Assembly: GCA_002862305.1 (NCBI GenBank)
Contig: PKCS01000053.1
Span: 41,611-105,610, forward strand
DNA: 64,000 bases
Direction: 5' to 3'
Origin: Phycisphaerae bacterium
Lineage (GTDB): Bacteria > Planctomycetota > Phycisphaerae > Phycisphaerales > SM1A02
Within the stretch, counting starts at the first letter, position 1. The number at the start of each line of letters is the position of its first letter. Below the pieces are notes generated by a model. That model ran no database searches. It was not told the origin of the DNA and saw nothing but the letters and a program-made list of their open reading frames with translations. Position numbers and translations under genes: made by a program. Below, one piece after another: positions 33,385 through 42,014 of the stretch.

Positions 33385-34928
33385 CTGGTCACCTCGGGCT
33401 GGGGCTCCGTCGACGCGGCGGGCTCCGGTGCCGGTTCCGGGAGGGAGGGAAGCGTGACGTCGGGACGGGCGGGCTCGGGGGGCTCGTCGAATCGTCGCCA
33501 CGCCCCGGGGCCGGAGAGCCGGTCGAGCCCCAGCCGCCTGGCCTCGGCGGCCTGCGCGGCGGGGAGCGGTGCGACCACGGTGCCGTCGATCCGGCCGTCG
33601 ACGAAGAACTGCCAGTCGTCCGGCCGCTCGTGGAGGAAGCCCGGGAGCGGCTCGTTCCCGAGCGAATCGATGGGTTCCACCAGTTCCGCGGTGACCAGCA
33701 CCACGAGTTCCGTCTGGTCCTCCTGGTACCGGACGCTGCGGAAGAGCGGTCCGATCAGGGGCAGGTCGCCCAGCAGGGGGATGGAGGAATTGCGAGCCTC
33801 GGTCTTCGCCTCCAGCAGCCCCGCCATCGCGAAGGTCTGCCCGCTGCGGAGTTCGACCACGGTGCTGGACCGACGGGTCGCGACCCCGGGCACGTTGGCC
33901 CCGGAGACCGAGGTCCCGAACTGCTCGCTCAGCTGGCTGACCTCGGGCGCGACCTGGAGCCGGACCCGGTTCTCCCCGAGCACCTCGGGCCGGAACCGGA
34001 GTCGGACCCCCACTTCCTTGTACTCGACGGTGATCGACGAGCCGACCCCCACCGAGGTCCCCTGGACCACGGGGACCGGGAACTCGCCGCCCACGAGGAA
34101 GGTCGCCTCCTCGCCACTGATCGCGACGAGGTTGGGTTCGGCGAGGATCCGCACGTAGTTGTTCTGCTGCAGGGCCTGGATGTAGAGCGCCAGGTCCGCG
34201 GCGGGCACGCCCCCGAAGAGGGTTGCCGCCGAGGAGACCAGGTTGGCATTCTCCTGATAGACGTAGCGGCTGGGACTGATCTCGGTGCCCGGGGAGGGGC
34301 TGATGCCGACGCGCGTGAGGTTGGTGCCGCTGCTGGTCGGGGTCTGGACCCCGCCGAACGCACTGCTCCCCCCCACCACCGCGGAGAATCCGAGTTCCCG
34401 GATGCCGCGGCGGGTCACCTCGGCGATGCGGACCTTCAGCAGGACCTGCTGGACGCCGGGGACGCGGGTCAGGTCGACGTAGGAGAACCCGGACGCACGC
34501 ATGAACTCGTCGAGTCGGGTCGCCTCGTCGACGGTGTCCACTTCGCCGCCGAGGACCAGCACCCCGTCGCGGGCGTCGACGACGACCCCGGGCCCGAAGA
34601 GCGAGTCGATCCGCTCCTGGAGGGACTGGTGGTCGATGAGCACGTCGATGTCGTAGTTCGTGCCGCTGCCATCCTCGTACTGCAGGATCACGTCGGTCGA
34701 TCCCAGGCGCTTCCCGTAGAGGATGAGGCTGCTGGGGGAGATGACCTCCGCATCGGCCACGGAAGGATCCGCCACGATCACCGAGGCGATGCGCTGATCC
34801 GATTCGAGCAGGTGCGTCCGACCCACGCGCACGGTGAGCGACTCCTCCTCGCTCCCGACGGCCTCGAGCGGGACCAGGAGGCCCAGGAGGACCGCGAACA
34901 TGCCGGACAGGGCCTCATTCCTCGTCAT
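33381..34928 (-). CDS. rcpA: Tad secretin RcpA/CpaC
   Basis: 515 residues. Signal peptide (SGMFAVLLGLLVPLEAVG), an N-terminal pilus-secretin domain (LLESDQRIASVIVADPSVADAEV), a BON-like region (DSLFGPGVVVDARDGVLVL) and the secretin core: AEPNLVAISGEEATFLVGGE, VGVRLRFRPEVLGENR and IPLLGDLPLIGPLFRS. It forms the outer-membrane channel of the Flp pilus. The C-terminal ~70 residues are Pro/Glu-rich. It overlaps cpaB by 14 nt. Confidence 0.95.
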   Translation of the reverse strand: MTRNEALSGMFAVLLGLLVPLEAVGSEEESLTVRVGRTHLLESDQRIASVIVADPSVADAEVISPSSLILYGKRLGSTDVILQYEDGSGTNYDIDVLIDHQSLQERIDSLFGPGVVVDARDGVLVLGGEVDTVDEATRLDEFMRASGFSYVDLTRVPGVQQVLLKVRIAEVTRRGIRELGFSAVVGGSSAFGGVQTPTSSGTNLTRVGISPSPGTEISPSRYVYQENANLVSSAATLFGGVPAADLALYIQALQQNNYVRILAEPNLVAISGEEATFLVGGEFPVPVVQGTSVGVGSSITVEYKEVGVRLRFRPEVLGENRVRLQVAPEVSQLSEQFGTSVSGANVPGVATRRSSTVVELRSGQTFAMAGLLEAKTEARNSSIPLLGDLPLIGPLFRSVRYQEDQTELVVLVTAELVEPIDSLGNEPLPGFLHERPDDWQFFVDGRIDGTVVAPLPAAQAAEARRLGLDRLSGPGAWRRFDEPPEPARPDVTLPSLPEPAPEPAASTEPQPEVTS

Positions 34929-35862
34929 CGTCGGACTCCTCGAAGGTGTAGGTCGTGCGCTGACCGCCCCGGATGACCACCGTGTTCCAGGATCCCCCGG
35001 AACCGATCGAGGAATCGGGGGGAAGCCGGAGCGCCGGGGAAGCGGACGTGGCGGGCGTGACCACCGTGCTCCCTGCCCCATCGACCCGGACCTCACGGTC
35101 GCGAGCGGCGCTGAGCTGGAGCAGCTGATCCAGCGAGGCGGGTTTCGAGGGCGTGGTGATCGCCTCGTCCATCGGGCGCAGGGTCACCGAGAGCGAGCCG
35201 AGGGACTTCGCGAGCTGGAGCACCTGCGCTTCGCGCGGGGTGAGCAGCAGGGTGATGGTCGGTCCCTTGCGGTTGGCGGCGCGGGCCGCGGCCCCGTCGG
35301 CCTGGCTGGCCCGGTACTGGCTGAGCGCGTCCGAGTACCCCTCCACGGCGAGCACCGTCACTCCCTGCAGCACCGTGCGGGACACGGTCTGGCCGGCGTC
35401 ACGGTACCCGCGTGGCACCTTGAAGATCGCGATCACGTCCACCATCGCTCCCGGGTAGACGAAGGCGGCCAGTCCGCGGTCGGCGATGGTGATGGTCGCG
35501 GCGCGACTGCCCTGGCCGAGCATCGCCTCGATCTCAGGTCCGGTGCCACGGCCTGCGATCTCCCGCGTGGTCAGTGGCTGCCCCTCGAGCAGGGGACGCA
35601 CCAGCACCCGGCCGATCGCGGAACGTGCGCTGGTGATGGCGCCGGGGGCGAGTTCGGCGGAGGAAAGCGATTCCATGCGCAGGTCCGCTTCGGTGAGCTG
35701 GTGCCCGGCCGGGAGCGAGGTGTTGGCCACCGCGACGGTGGTGTCGACCGGCCCCAGCGAGAGCGCGGGAACCCCGTCGGAGCCCGAGGTGAGGGCGGCC
35801 ACGAGGATCGCCGCGAACATCGCCGCGAGCAGGCCGAGGACGACAGAGAGGGTTACCTTCAC
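34915..35862 (-). CDS. cpaB: Flp pilus assembly protein CpaB/RcpC
   Basis: 315 residues from GTG 35862 (AAGGTGG just upstream; GTGA overlap with tadE). An N-terminal membrane helix is followed by a SAF-like domain (ANTSLPAGHQLTEADLRM, GRVLVRPLLEGQPLTTREIAG) and the RcpC region (RAATITIADRGLAAFVYPGAMVDVIA, LLLTPREAQVLQLAKSLG). It is a periplasmic partner of the secretin. The tail ends in an acidic EESDDDEE run. Confidence 0.92.
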   Translation of the reverse strand: MKVTLSVVLGLLAAMFAAILVAALTSGSDGVPALSLGPVDTTVAVANTSLPAGHQLTEADLRMESLSSAELAPGAITSARSAIGRVLVRPLLEGQPLTTREIAGRGTGPEIEAMLGQGSRAATITIADRGLAAFVYPGAMVDVIAIFKVPRGYRDAGQTVSRTVLQGVTVLAVEGYSDALSQYRASQADGAAARAANRKGPTITLLLTPREAQVLQLAKSLGSLSVTLRPMDEAITTPSKPASLDQLLQLSAARDREVRVDGAGSTVVTPATSASPALRLPPDSSIGSGGSWNTVVIRGGQRTTYTFEESDDDEE

Positions 35863-36263
35863 ATTCCACCTTCCTTGCGCATCACGGCGCGACTGGAGAT
35901 CCGTTCGGGGATCGGCACCCAGCTTCCGAGCGCACCGAGGGAGACCGACTGGTAGCCGGCGTCGACGATGACGGAGACCGGGCTGCCGGGAACCGCGAAC
36001 GAGGGGTCGGGGGGATCCATGACCAGGGTCCAGGAACCGGACGGGAACCCCGCCGCCGCCATCTGGTCGGCGACCGCGGCCTGGACCCGTTGGGAATCGC
36101 TGCCCGCGAGCGACGCGGTGCGCGCACCCACCCTGGCGGCGTTGGTGATCTCGACCTTCTTCGTGAACGCCCATGCGAACTCGAGCCCGCCGAACAGGAT
36201 GATCAGCAGAAGCGGGAGGGCCACGGCGGCCTCGAGGATGACGGCACCACGTCGAGCCTTCAT
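35859..36263 (-). CDS. tadE: TadE-like pseudopilin
   Basis: 134 residues. The leader MKARRG ends in the processing glycine and AVILEAAVALPLLLIILFGG follows with Glu at +5, as in TadE/TadF pseudopilins. The rest is a small extracytoplasmic domain (VEITNAARVGARTASL). It is probably processed by the peptidase encoded 4 nt upstream in overlap. Only one TadE-type gene is seen here; no TadF. Confidence 0.88.
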   Translation of the reverse strand: MKARRGAVILEAAVALPLLLIILFGGLEFAWAFTKKVEITNAARVGARTASLAGSDSQRVQAAVADQMAAAGFPSGSWTLVMDPPDPSFAVPGSPVSVIVDAGYQSVSLGALGSWVPIPERISSRAVMRKEGGM

Positions 36264-36862
36264 GCGTGGAACACCGCCCCTCCGAGCACGATCCCCCCCA
36301 GCATGAGCGGGGCGAAGGCCATCGCCCCGACCGGCTTGTCGACCGCGGCGGATGCGGGCGTCCCGTCGATTCCGGCCTTGGTGGCGGCCGCGGTCGCGGG
36401 CAGGGTGGGCCCCGAGCCCCGGCGGTGCAGCAGGATGCGCGCGGTCTCGGCGACGACGCCGTACCACAACGCCCGGAACTGCCCTCGGACCAGGGCCCAG
36501 ACGATCGCGGAACCGGCGCCCAGCACCAGGACGCTGCCGAGGATGTACATCCCCAGGTCGACTCCGGACCACGCCCCGACCCCCATCATGAACTTGACGT
36601 CGCCGGCCCCACCCCCGCCGAGGCAGTACACCAGCAGGAACGGCAGGCTCACGGTGACCAGGCCCAGGAACGAGTCGCCCAGCCCCTGCCGCCAGCCGAG
36701 TCCGTCGACGAGCAGCATCACGAACAACCCGGAGAGCACCATGGGGAAGGTCAGCCAGTTCGGGATGCGACGGGTGCGGAGATCGGTGACGGCGGCCACC
36801 ACGCCCGCGGCGAGGAGCACGAGCCATCGAACCAGCTCGAATTGCATGTCCATGTTCGACAT
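36260..36862 (-). CDS. tadV: Prepilin peptidase CpaA/TadV (A24)
   Basis: 200 residues with about six helices. The two aspartates of type IV prepilin peptidases are visible: TDLRTRRIPNWLTFPM (first Asp) and GGGGAGDVKFMMGVGAW (second Asp in the GxGDxK motif). It cleaves Flp and TadE leaders at the inner membrane. ATG 36862 has GAAGGGTG about 7 nt upstream; ATG 36898 is a longer alternative without a ribosome site. It is the first gene of the leftward tad transcript. Confidence 0.9.
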   Translation of the reverse strand: MSNMDMQFELVRWLVLLAAGVVAAVTDLRTRRIPNWLTFPMVLSGLFVMLLVDGLGWRQGLGDSFLGLVTVSLPFLLVYCLGGGGAGDVKFMMGVGAWSGVDLGMYILGSVLVLGAGSAIVWALVRGQFRALWYGVVAETARILLHRRGSGPTLPATAAATKAGIDGTPASAAVDKPVGAMAFAPLMLGGIVLGGAVFHA

Positions 36863-36941
36863 CGCCGAGACACCCTTCGGACCCTGGGGATCATCCATAC
36901 CGAGCGTACCCTGTATCGACCGATTTGCCGCCGTAACGTGG

Positions 36942-36954
36942 GCTTATAGTAAGC
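36942..36954. promoter_or_regulatory. Symmetric divergent -10 region of the tad locus
   Basis: GCTTA-TAG-TAAGC (36942-36954) is an inverted repeat in the 127-bp gap between tadV and the TadG-like gene. It offers TATAGT rightward (36945-36950) and TATAAG leftward (36948-36943), so one site may serve both divergent transcripts. No convincing -35 boxes are seen. Confidence 0.4.
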
Positions 36955-36989
36955 TTAAAGGTGCCTTTCTGAGCACATCCGGAGCGTCT

Positions 36990-38399
36990 ATGATGGATAA
37001 CCTCATGCGAGAGAACGACTCCACCGGCGGGTTCGGCCCGCCTCGTCGGGACCCGGCGAGGACCGGCTTCGACGTGGTGGTGCGCGGCCACGAGCAACCG
37101 GTGTCCAATAACCGGGGGGCGCGCCCTCGAGCGCGGAGGGGGCTCGGCATCATCTGGATCATCGTGTTCCTGCTGCTGCTCGCCGCGTTCCTGGCGGGCG
37201 GCATCGACTATGCGTGGCTGGTGGAGCACAAGAGCCGCGCCCAGACCGCCGCGGAGGCGGCCGGGCTCGCCGGTGCCCAGGACCTGGGGATCGGGCGGGA
37301 CGCTGCGGTCGGGAGCGCGATCGCGACCGCGCGACTGAACCCCGGGACCCTCGGTGAGGTGGTCGTGGTCGGGAACCCCGAGGGCGTCGGCGGGGACGTG
37401 CGGTTCGGGCGATGGATCGAGGAGGAACGACGCTTCGACGCGGAACTGCTCGCCAGCAATGCCGTCGAGGTCACCGTCCGGTTCCGGGACGACCACCCCA
37501 ACGGTCCGGTGGACCTGATCTTCGGCGAGCTCCTGGTCGGCTCGGTGGGACTGGACGCGAAGGCGATCGCCTACCGGCGGCCGGTCATGCCGGTACCCGG
37601 CCGACTGTGGATCCTCGGCGACACCCCGGACGCCCTGGTGGTCCGGACCGGCGGGCACCTGCACACCAACGGAGCCTGCGCGATGCCGGCGAGCGAAACG
37701 GATCCGGTACGCGTCGAGAGCGGAGGGTTGATCCGGGCGACGCTGCTCGAACTCGCCGGTGCGGCCGTGGTCGACTCCGAGGACGCCATCGTCGGCACCC
37801 TCCGGGAGGGTGTGCCCGGCGCGGAGGCCTCGCTGGTGCAGCCACCGGTCTTCCCCCCCCCACCGATCGACTCCCTCCCGGTGCGGTTCCAGCAGACGCA
37901 GCCCCGGGACCTGGCCCCCGGCCACTACCCCGAGGGGATCCTCGTCACCACCGGGATCTGCCGCATGCGCGACGGGGTCTACCGGATCGGCGGTCCCGGC
38001 CTGCGGATCGGGGGCAGCGGACGACTGGAGACCGATCAGGCCCTGCTCTGCATCGACCCCGGGGCCTCGTTCATCCTGGACGGCGAGGCGGTCGCGGTCC
38101 TGAACGGTCCCTCCGGCGACGAGTTCGGGGGCGGCCCCGGCAGCCTCGGCGCCTGGTCAGGGGTGAGCCTGGTGGCCACGGACGCGGGGCCGGGCCCGGT
38201 GATCGAGGTCACCGAGGAGGCGCGCCTCGTGAGCGGTGGCGCGATGGTGATTCCCGACGGGGAGCTTCGGGTCAACGGGGGGGAATGTCGCTGCCCGCTG
38301 CTCGTCGTCCAGGGACTGGTCGTCGAGGACCAGGGACTCCTCCGGGCCGACCCCGAGCAGGCGGAGCCGCACCCCCACGAACACCTGCTCGTCCGGTGA
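36990..38399 (+). CDS. TadG-like pilus-associated protein
   Basis: 469 residues. A 48-residue Arg-rich cytoplasmic start is followed by a membrane helix (GIIWIIVFLLLLAAFLAGGI) and HKSRAQTAAEAAGLAGAQDL, the typical TadE/G-like sequence after the helix. The large remainder has beta-helix-like repeats with many VxxGG patterns and two clustered cysteines near the end (GECRCPLL). It is transcribed away from the tad operon and probably acts in the same pilus. GGAG lies 5 nt before ATG 36990 (8 nt before the adjacent in-frame ATG 36993). Confidence 0.82.
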   Translation: MMDNLMRENDSTGGFGPPRRDPARTGFDVVVRGHEQPVSNNRGARPRARRGLGIIWIIVFLLLLAAFLAGGIDYAWLVEHKSRAQTAAEAAGLAGAQDLGIGRDAAVGSAIATARLNPGTLGEVVVVGNPEGVGGDVRFGRWIEEERRFDAELLASNAVEVTVRFRDDHPNGPVDLIFGELLVGSVGLDAKAIAYRRPVMPVPGRLWILGDTPDALVVRTGGHLHTNGACAMPASETDPVRVESGGLIRATLLELAGAAVVDSEDAIVGTLREGVPGAEASLVQPPVFPPPPIDSLPVRFQQTQPRDLAPGHYPEGILVTTGICRMRDGVYRIGGPGLRIGGSGRLETDQALLCIDPGASFILDGEAVAVLNGPSGDEFGGGPGSLGAWSGVSLVATDAGPGPVIEVTEEARLVSGGAMVIPDGELRVNGGECRCPLLVVQGLVVEDQGLLRADPEQAEPHPHEHLLVR

Positions 38400-38402
38400 G
38401 AC

Positions 38403-39017
38403 TCAGCCCCCCGCCCGGGTGGGCAGTGATCGCCAGCGTTCGCCGCCCGCACCGGCATCGGCACCCTTGACGCTCGGGGGGTACCACGGAGCCACCACCT
38501 TGATCGAGTCCCTGAGCGCCTTCTGGTCGTCGGGGGAGAGCGACTGCGCGGCCTTCATGGCGTTCACGCTGATCGCGTGGTGCGCGGCCAGGCGTTCGAG
38601 GTAGTCCGCGTAGCCCGGGTCGTCGCGGGGCACCGCCTTGACGCGCTGGGTCAGGAAGTACCAGGCATTGGCGTGCTGGAGGCTGCGCGAATGCTCCTCC
38701 TTGACCATGACCCAGCGGGAGATGGTGTTGAGCGAAGCGGCATCGAGGGCGTTCGCGAGGATCTGGATCTGGGCCGAGGCCTTGCTGATCGTCTCGGCAT
38801 CCAGCAGCATCTGGTTGACCATTGCATGGTCGTCGTAGATCCCGCAGGGAACCTCGCAATGGGCCAGCACGGAGTCGGTGACCAGCCTCGAGGCATCAAG
38901 GAGCGCGTCGGCATTGGTGTCCTGGGCCTTCGGCATCGCGACCATCCCCAGGAGGAGGCCACCGGCGAGGCAGGGCAGGAGCAGGCGGAGGAACGAGTGG
39001 GCGTTGGGACGTGGCAT
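38403..39017 (-). CDS. sodN: Nickel-containing superoxide dismutase precursor
   Basis: 204 residues. The nickel hook HCEVPCGIYDD is intact (His53, Cys54, Cys58, Tyr61 in precursor numbering). In NiSOD the enzyme becomes active when His is freed as residue 1. The following helices (KASAQIQILANALD, HANAWYFLTQRVK) fit the four-helix bundle. Upstream of the hook are a hydrophobic segment (FLRLLLPCLAGGLLLGM) and a ~25-residue linker, longer than in actinobacterial proteins and suggesting export. No sodX-type peptidase gene is seen nearby. AGGAGT lies 5 nt before the ATG. Confidence 0.9.
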   Translation of the reverse strand: MPRPNAHSFLRLLLPCLAGGLLLGMVAMPKAQDTNADALLDASRLVTDSVLAHCEVPCGIYDDHAMVNQMLLDAETISKASAQIQILANALDAASLNTISRWVMVKEEHSRSLQHANAWYFLTQRVKAVPRDDPGYADYLERLAAHHAISVNAMKAAQSLSPDDQKALRDSIKVVAPWYPPSVKGADAGAGGERWRSLPTRAGG

Positions 39018-39120
39018 GGAGGACTCCTGGATGAGGTGGGTTGGATCGAGGCCGGAGGAAGCTGATTCCGGCGCTGCGACGAGGGTATCATCTTAGTTGC
39101 GGACCGGCGAAACGACGTAC

Positions 39121-40026
39121 ATGAACATCCACACGCTCGATCTCGGCTTTCGGAACCTGCCCGGTGCGGCAGCCGCCTTCCTGGTGACCGGCGGGGGCGA
39201 GCACCTGCTGGTCGAGTGCGGACCGGCCGCCTGCCACGAGCGTCTGCTGAAGGGACTCGCTCGACACGGTTCCTCCCCGGATCGGATCGCCCACCTCTTC
39301 CTGACGCACATCCACCTGGACCACGCCGGAGCGAGTGGCCTGCTGGCCCGCCGGGGGGCCGCGGTGCACGTGCACCCGAAGGGAGCGAGGCACCTGGTTG
39401 ATCCGGAACGACTCAATGCCAGCGCATCGCGGGTCTTCGGTGACGCCCTGGAGCCGGAGCTCGGTCGGATGGTGGCCTGCCCCGCCGATCAAGTCCACCC
39501 GACCGAAGCCGGTGCGGTCGTCCCGACCGAGGCCGGTTCGTTCACCGCCCTCGAGACCCCGGGCCATGCGGGGCACCACCACGCCTGGCTGATCGAGGAC
39601 CCGAGCGGCGAACGCCACCTCTTCTCGGGGGACGCGGCGGGAATGCGCCTGCCCGGGACCCGCTTCCCGACGTTCCCGATGGTCCCCCCCGAATTCGACC
39701 TCGAACGCTGGCTGCAGTCCATCGAGACCATGATCGAAGCCGACCCCACGTCGCTCTGGATGACCCACTTCGACCGGATCGAGGATCCTCTCGAGCACCT
39801 CCATCGGGTCCGGGAGGACCTGGTCGAGGAGGCCCGGCAGGTGTGCACGTTCCTCGAGGAGGACGAGTCCTCCGCGGTCGATCGCTATCGTCGATGGCAT
39901 CTCGAGCAGGCGACGTCGAGGGGGGTCGACCCGCGACTGCTGGAGCGCCACTGCACCGGGACCCACTACGCCACGAACCTCACCGGGGTGGCCCGCTGGC
40001 TCCAGCAGGGAGGGACCGTGCCTTGA
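39121..40026 (+). CDS. MBL-fold metallohydrolase
   Basis: 301 residues. The metal-binding motif THIHLDHAG (His63, His65, Asp67, His68) and the later ETPGHAGHHHAWL, LFSGDAAG and MTHFD strands match metallo-beta-lactamase-fold hydrolases. The substrate is unknown. TATCAT (39086-39091), 29 nt before the ATG, is a possible -10 box. The stop TGA is shared with the TTG start of the next gene, so this enzyme and the XylR-type regulator are coupled. Confidence 0.9.
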   Translation: MNIHTLDLGFRNLPGAAAAFLVTGGGEHLLVECGPAACHERLLKGLARHGSSPDRIAHLFLTHIHLDHAGASGLLARRGAAVHVHPKGARHLVDPERLNASASRVFGDALEPELGRMVACPADQVHPTEAGAVVPTEAGSFTALETPGHAGHHHAWLIEDPSGERHLFSGDAAGMRLPGTRFPTFPMVPPEFDLERWLQSIETMIEADPTSLWMTHFDRIEDPLEHLHRVREDLVEEARQVCTFLEEDESSAVDRYRRWHLEQATSRGVDPRLLERHCTGTHYATNLTGVARWLQQGGTVP

Positions 40027-41222
40027 ACAAGGACGTCTTCAACTCGACCATGATCCGCGGCGGCGCCCAGGGCACCGGCACCCGTCGCGTCGCACTGCTG
40101 ATGGACAACGCGTTCGCGTACAACCGGGCCGTCCTCCGTGGCGTGCACGAGTACATCCTCGAACGCACCGGCTGGTTCGTGCACCAGGGGGTCCCGGAAT
40201 CCCGGATCCTCCCCGCGCTCCGGGAATGGGCCCCGGACGGGGTCATCACCCACGCCTCCGACCCCGAGTTCGCCGAGGGACTGGAAGCATGGGGCGGGCC
40301 GGTGGTCAGCACCACCAGCGCCCTGGAGGATCCCCCCTACCCGGTGGTCGACGTGGACCACCAGGAGGCGGGCCGCCTGGCCGCCCGGCACTTCCTCGAC
40401 CACGGGCACCGGCACTTCGCGTTCTTCGGCTCGCTGGAGACCGGCTTCAGCCGGGGACGGGAGCGCGGCTTCACGGAAGCCATCGAGTCCGAGGGACTGG
40501 CGGTGCACGCCTGCCACGCCGACCACCTCCTGGGACGATCACGCCCGGAGAGCTGGGTCAGGTCCGAGGAGGAGATCGAGCGCTGGCTCCTGAAGCTGCC
40601 GCGACCCTGCGGGGTGTTCGTGTCCAACGACGTCTCGGCGCGGACCGTGATCAACGCCGCATCGCAGCTGGGACTGCAGGTCCCGGAGGAACTCTCGATC
40701 CTCTCGGTCGACAACGACGAGTTCGAGTGCCTCTTCACCACCCCCACCCTCTCCAGCATCGAGATCCCCGGGGTCCAGATCGGCCGGAGGGCCGCGGCCA
40801 TCCTGGACGCGATGATGCAGGACGCATCGTCCGCCCCGGAGGGCCAGCTGCTCCCGCCGGTCCACGTGATCGAGCGACAGTCGACGGACCTGGTGGCGAC
40901 GGACGACCCCGTGGTGCGAAGCGCGGTCGCGTTCATCCGGGCACGCTTCCGTGACCAGGTCTCCGTGGACGACATCGCGGAGGACGCCGGGATCTCCCGC
41001 CGCACCATGGAGCGTCGCTTCCGGGCTGCGTTGAACCGGACCGTCCACGACGAACTGACCCGACAGCGCCTCGCCCGTGCTCGACGACTGCTCCAGGAGA
41101 CCGACCTCTCGGTGGACGAGATCGCGGGTCGCTCCGGGTTCAGCGACCAGCGCCGGCTGAATCTGGTGTTCAAGCAGCAGTTCGAGGTCACCCCCATGGA
41201 ATTCCGCCGCTCAGTCCGCTGA
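40023..41222 (+). CDS. XylR-type transcriptional regulator (LacI-like sensor + AraC HTH)
   Basis: 399 residues from TTG 40023, which overlaps the preceding stop and has GGGAGGG (40008-40014) 8 nt upstream; ATG 40050 is an alternative with no ribosome site. Residues about 20-285 form a periplasmic-binding-protein-like sensor (VALLMDNAFAYNRAVLRGVH, CGVFVSNDVSARTVINAA, LSILSVDNDEFECLF). Residues about 295-398 are an AraC-type double helix-turn-helix (VDDIAEDAGISRRTMERRF, VDEIAGRSGFSDQRRLNLVF). It probably senses a sugar or related ligand. Confidence 0.93.
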   Translation: MNKDVFNSTMIRGGAQGTGTRRVALLMDNAFAYNRAVLRGVHEYILERTGWFVHQGVPESRILPALREWAPDGVITHASDPEFAEGLEAWGGPVVSTTSALEDPPYPVVDVDHQEAGRLAARHFLDHGHRHFAFFGSLETGFSRGRERGFTEAIESEGLAVHACHADHLLGRSRPESWVRSEEEIERWLLKLPRPCGVFVSNDVSARTVINAASQLGLQVPEELSILSVDNDEFECLFTTPTLSSIEIPGVQIGRRAAAILDAMMQDASSAPEGQLLPPVHVIERQSTDLVATDDPVVRSAVAFIRARFRDQVSVDDIAEDAGISRRTMERRFRAALNRTVHDELTRQRLARARRLLQETDLSVDEIAGRSGFSDQRRLNLVFKQQFEVTPMEFRRSVR

Positions 41223-41966
41223 GGGAACCGCGGCCGGCCCGAGCTCCACGCCCATCTCCCGCAGCTGGACCTCCACCTGGGGTGCCCAACCGCGGTTGGC
41301 CGCGGGTGAGGCGGGGCTCGGGTGGAGGATGGTGTCCACCGGCAGGTCGGGGCCCAGGACCAGGCTCGCACGCTTCCGGGCGAAGCCCCCGACCCCGATC
41401 ACGCGCCGTGGCTCGAGGAGTTCGACGAGCTCGCGCAGGGCCTCGTCGCAGATCGCTTCAAGGGGCCGCCGCTCCGCGACCGGGAGCTTGTCCGGCGTGC
41501 GGTTGCGCCCGGTCTCCTCGAGGAAGGCCAGCGGGCACCAGTTCCAGACGAAGAATCGATCGAAGAACCGGTCGGGGTCCGGGAAGCGCGAGGCCACCCA
41601 GCTCCAGAGCCGCCGACCACTCACCTCGCTGCGGGTGCAGTCGAGGCCGTCGACCGGCCGCTTGGGGTGCTGCTCCCGCGGGGCATGTACCGGGCCGCTG
41701 ATCCCGAGGTAGCCACGGACATGCTGGACCTCGCCGAAGGGGATCCCGGTCTGCACCATCCCCCACGGTCCGGGGTTCATGCCGAGGAGCAGTGCCTCGA
41801 CGCCACGCCGGGCGTACCGGTCGACGTACTGGCCGACCGCCTCCGCGGCGTACTCGAGGGGGGCGTAGACGTGGGTGACCGGCGGTTCGAACCGCAGCGT
41901 GCCGGTGGCCTCCTCGAGGCGGGCGATCACGTCATGGAGCTGGCGACCGACCGAAGATGACCCCAC
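41211..41966 (-). CDS. SMUG1-type uracil-DNA glycosylase
   Basis: 251-255 residues. LLLGMNPGPWGMVQTGIPFG with QHVRGYLGI is the SMUG1 catalytic block, and HPSPASPAANRGW is its second active-site motif with the conserved His. It also has FVWNWCPLAFL and RRVIGVGGFA. SMUG1 enzymes remove uracil and 5-hydroxymethyluracil from DNA. It is one of three DNA repair enzymes in the window. Its 3' end overlaps the regulator gene by 12 nt. Confidence 0.93.
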   Translation of the reverse strand: MGSSSVGRQLHDVIARLEEATGTLRFEPPVTHVYAPLEYAAEAVGQYVDRYARRGVEALLLGMNPGPWGMVQTGIPFGEVQHVRGYLGISGPVHAPREQHPKRPVDGLDCTRSEVSGRRLWSWVASRFPDPDRFFDRFFVWNWCPLAFLEETGRNRTPDKLPVAERRPLEAICDEALRELVELLEPRRVIGVGGFARKRASLVLGPDLPVDTILHPSPASPAANRGWAPQVEVQLREMGVELGPAAVPSAD

Positions 41967-42014
41967 CCGTGGCTCCCTCCCCGCTGGTACGCAGGATCGC
42001 GCAGTCCCCGGGGG

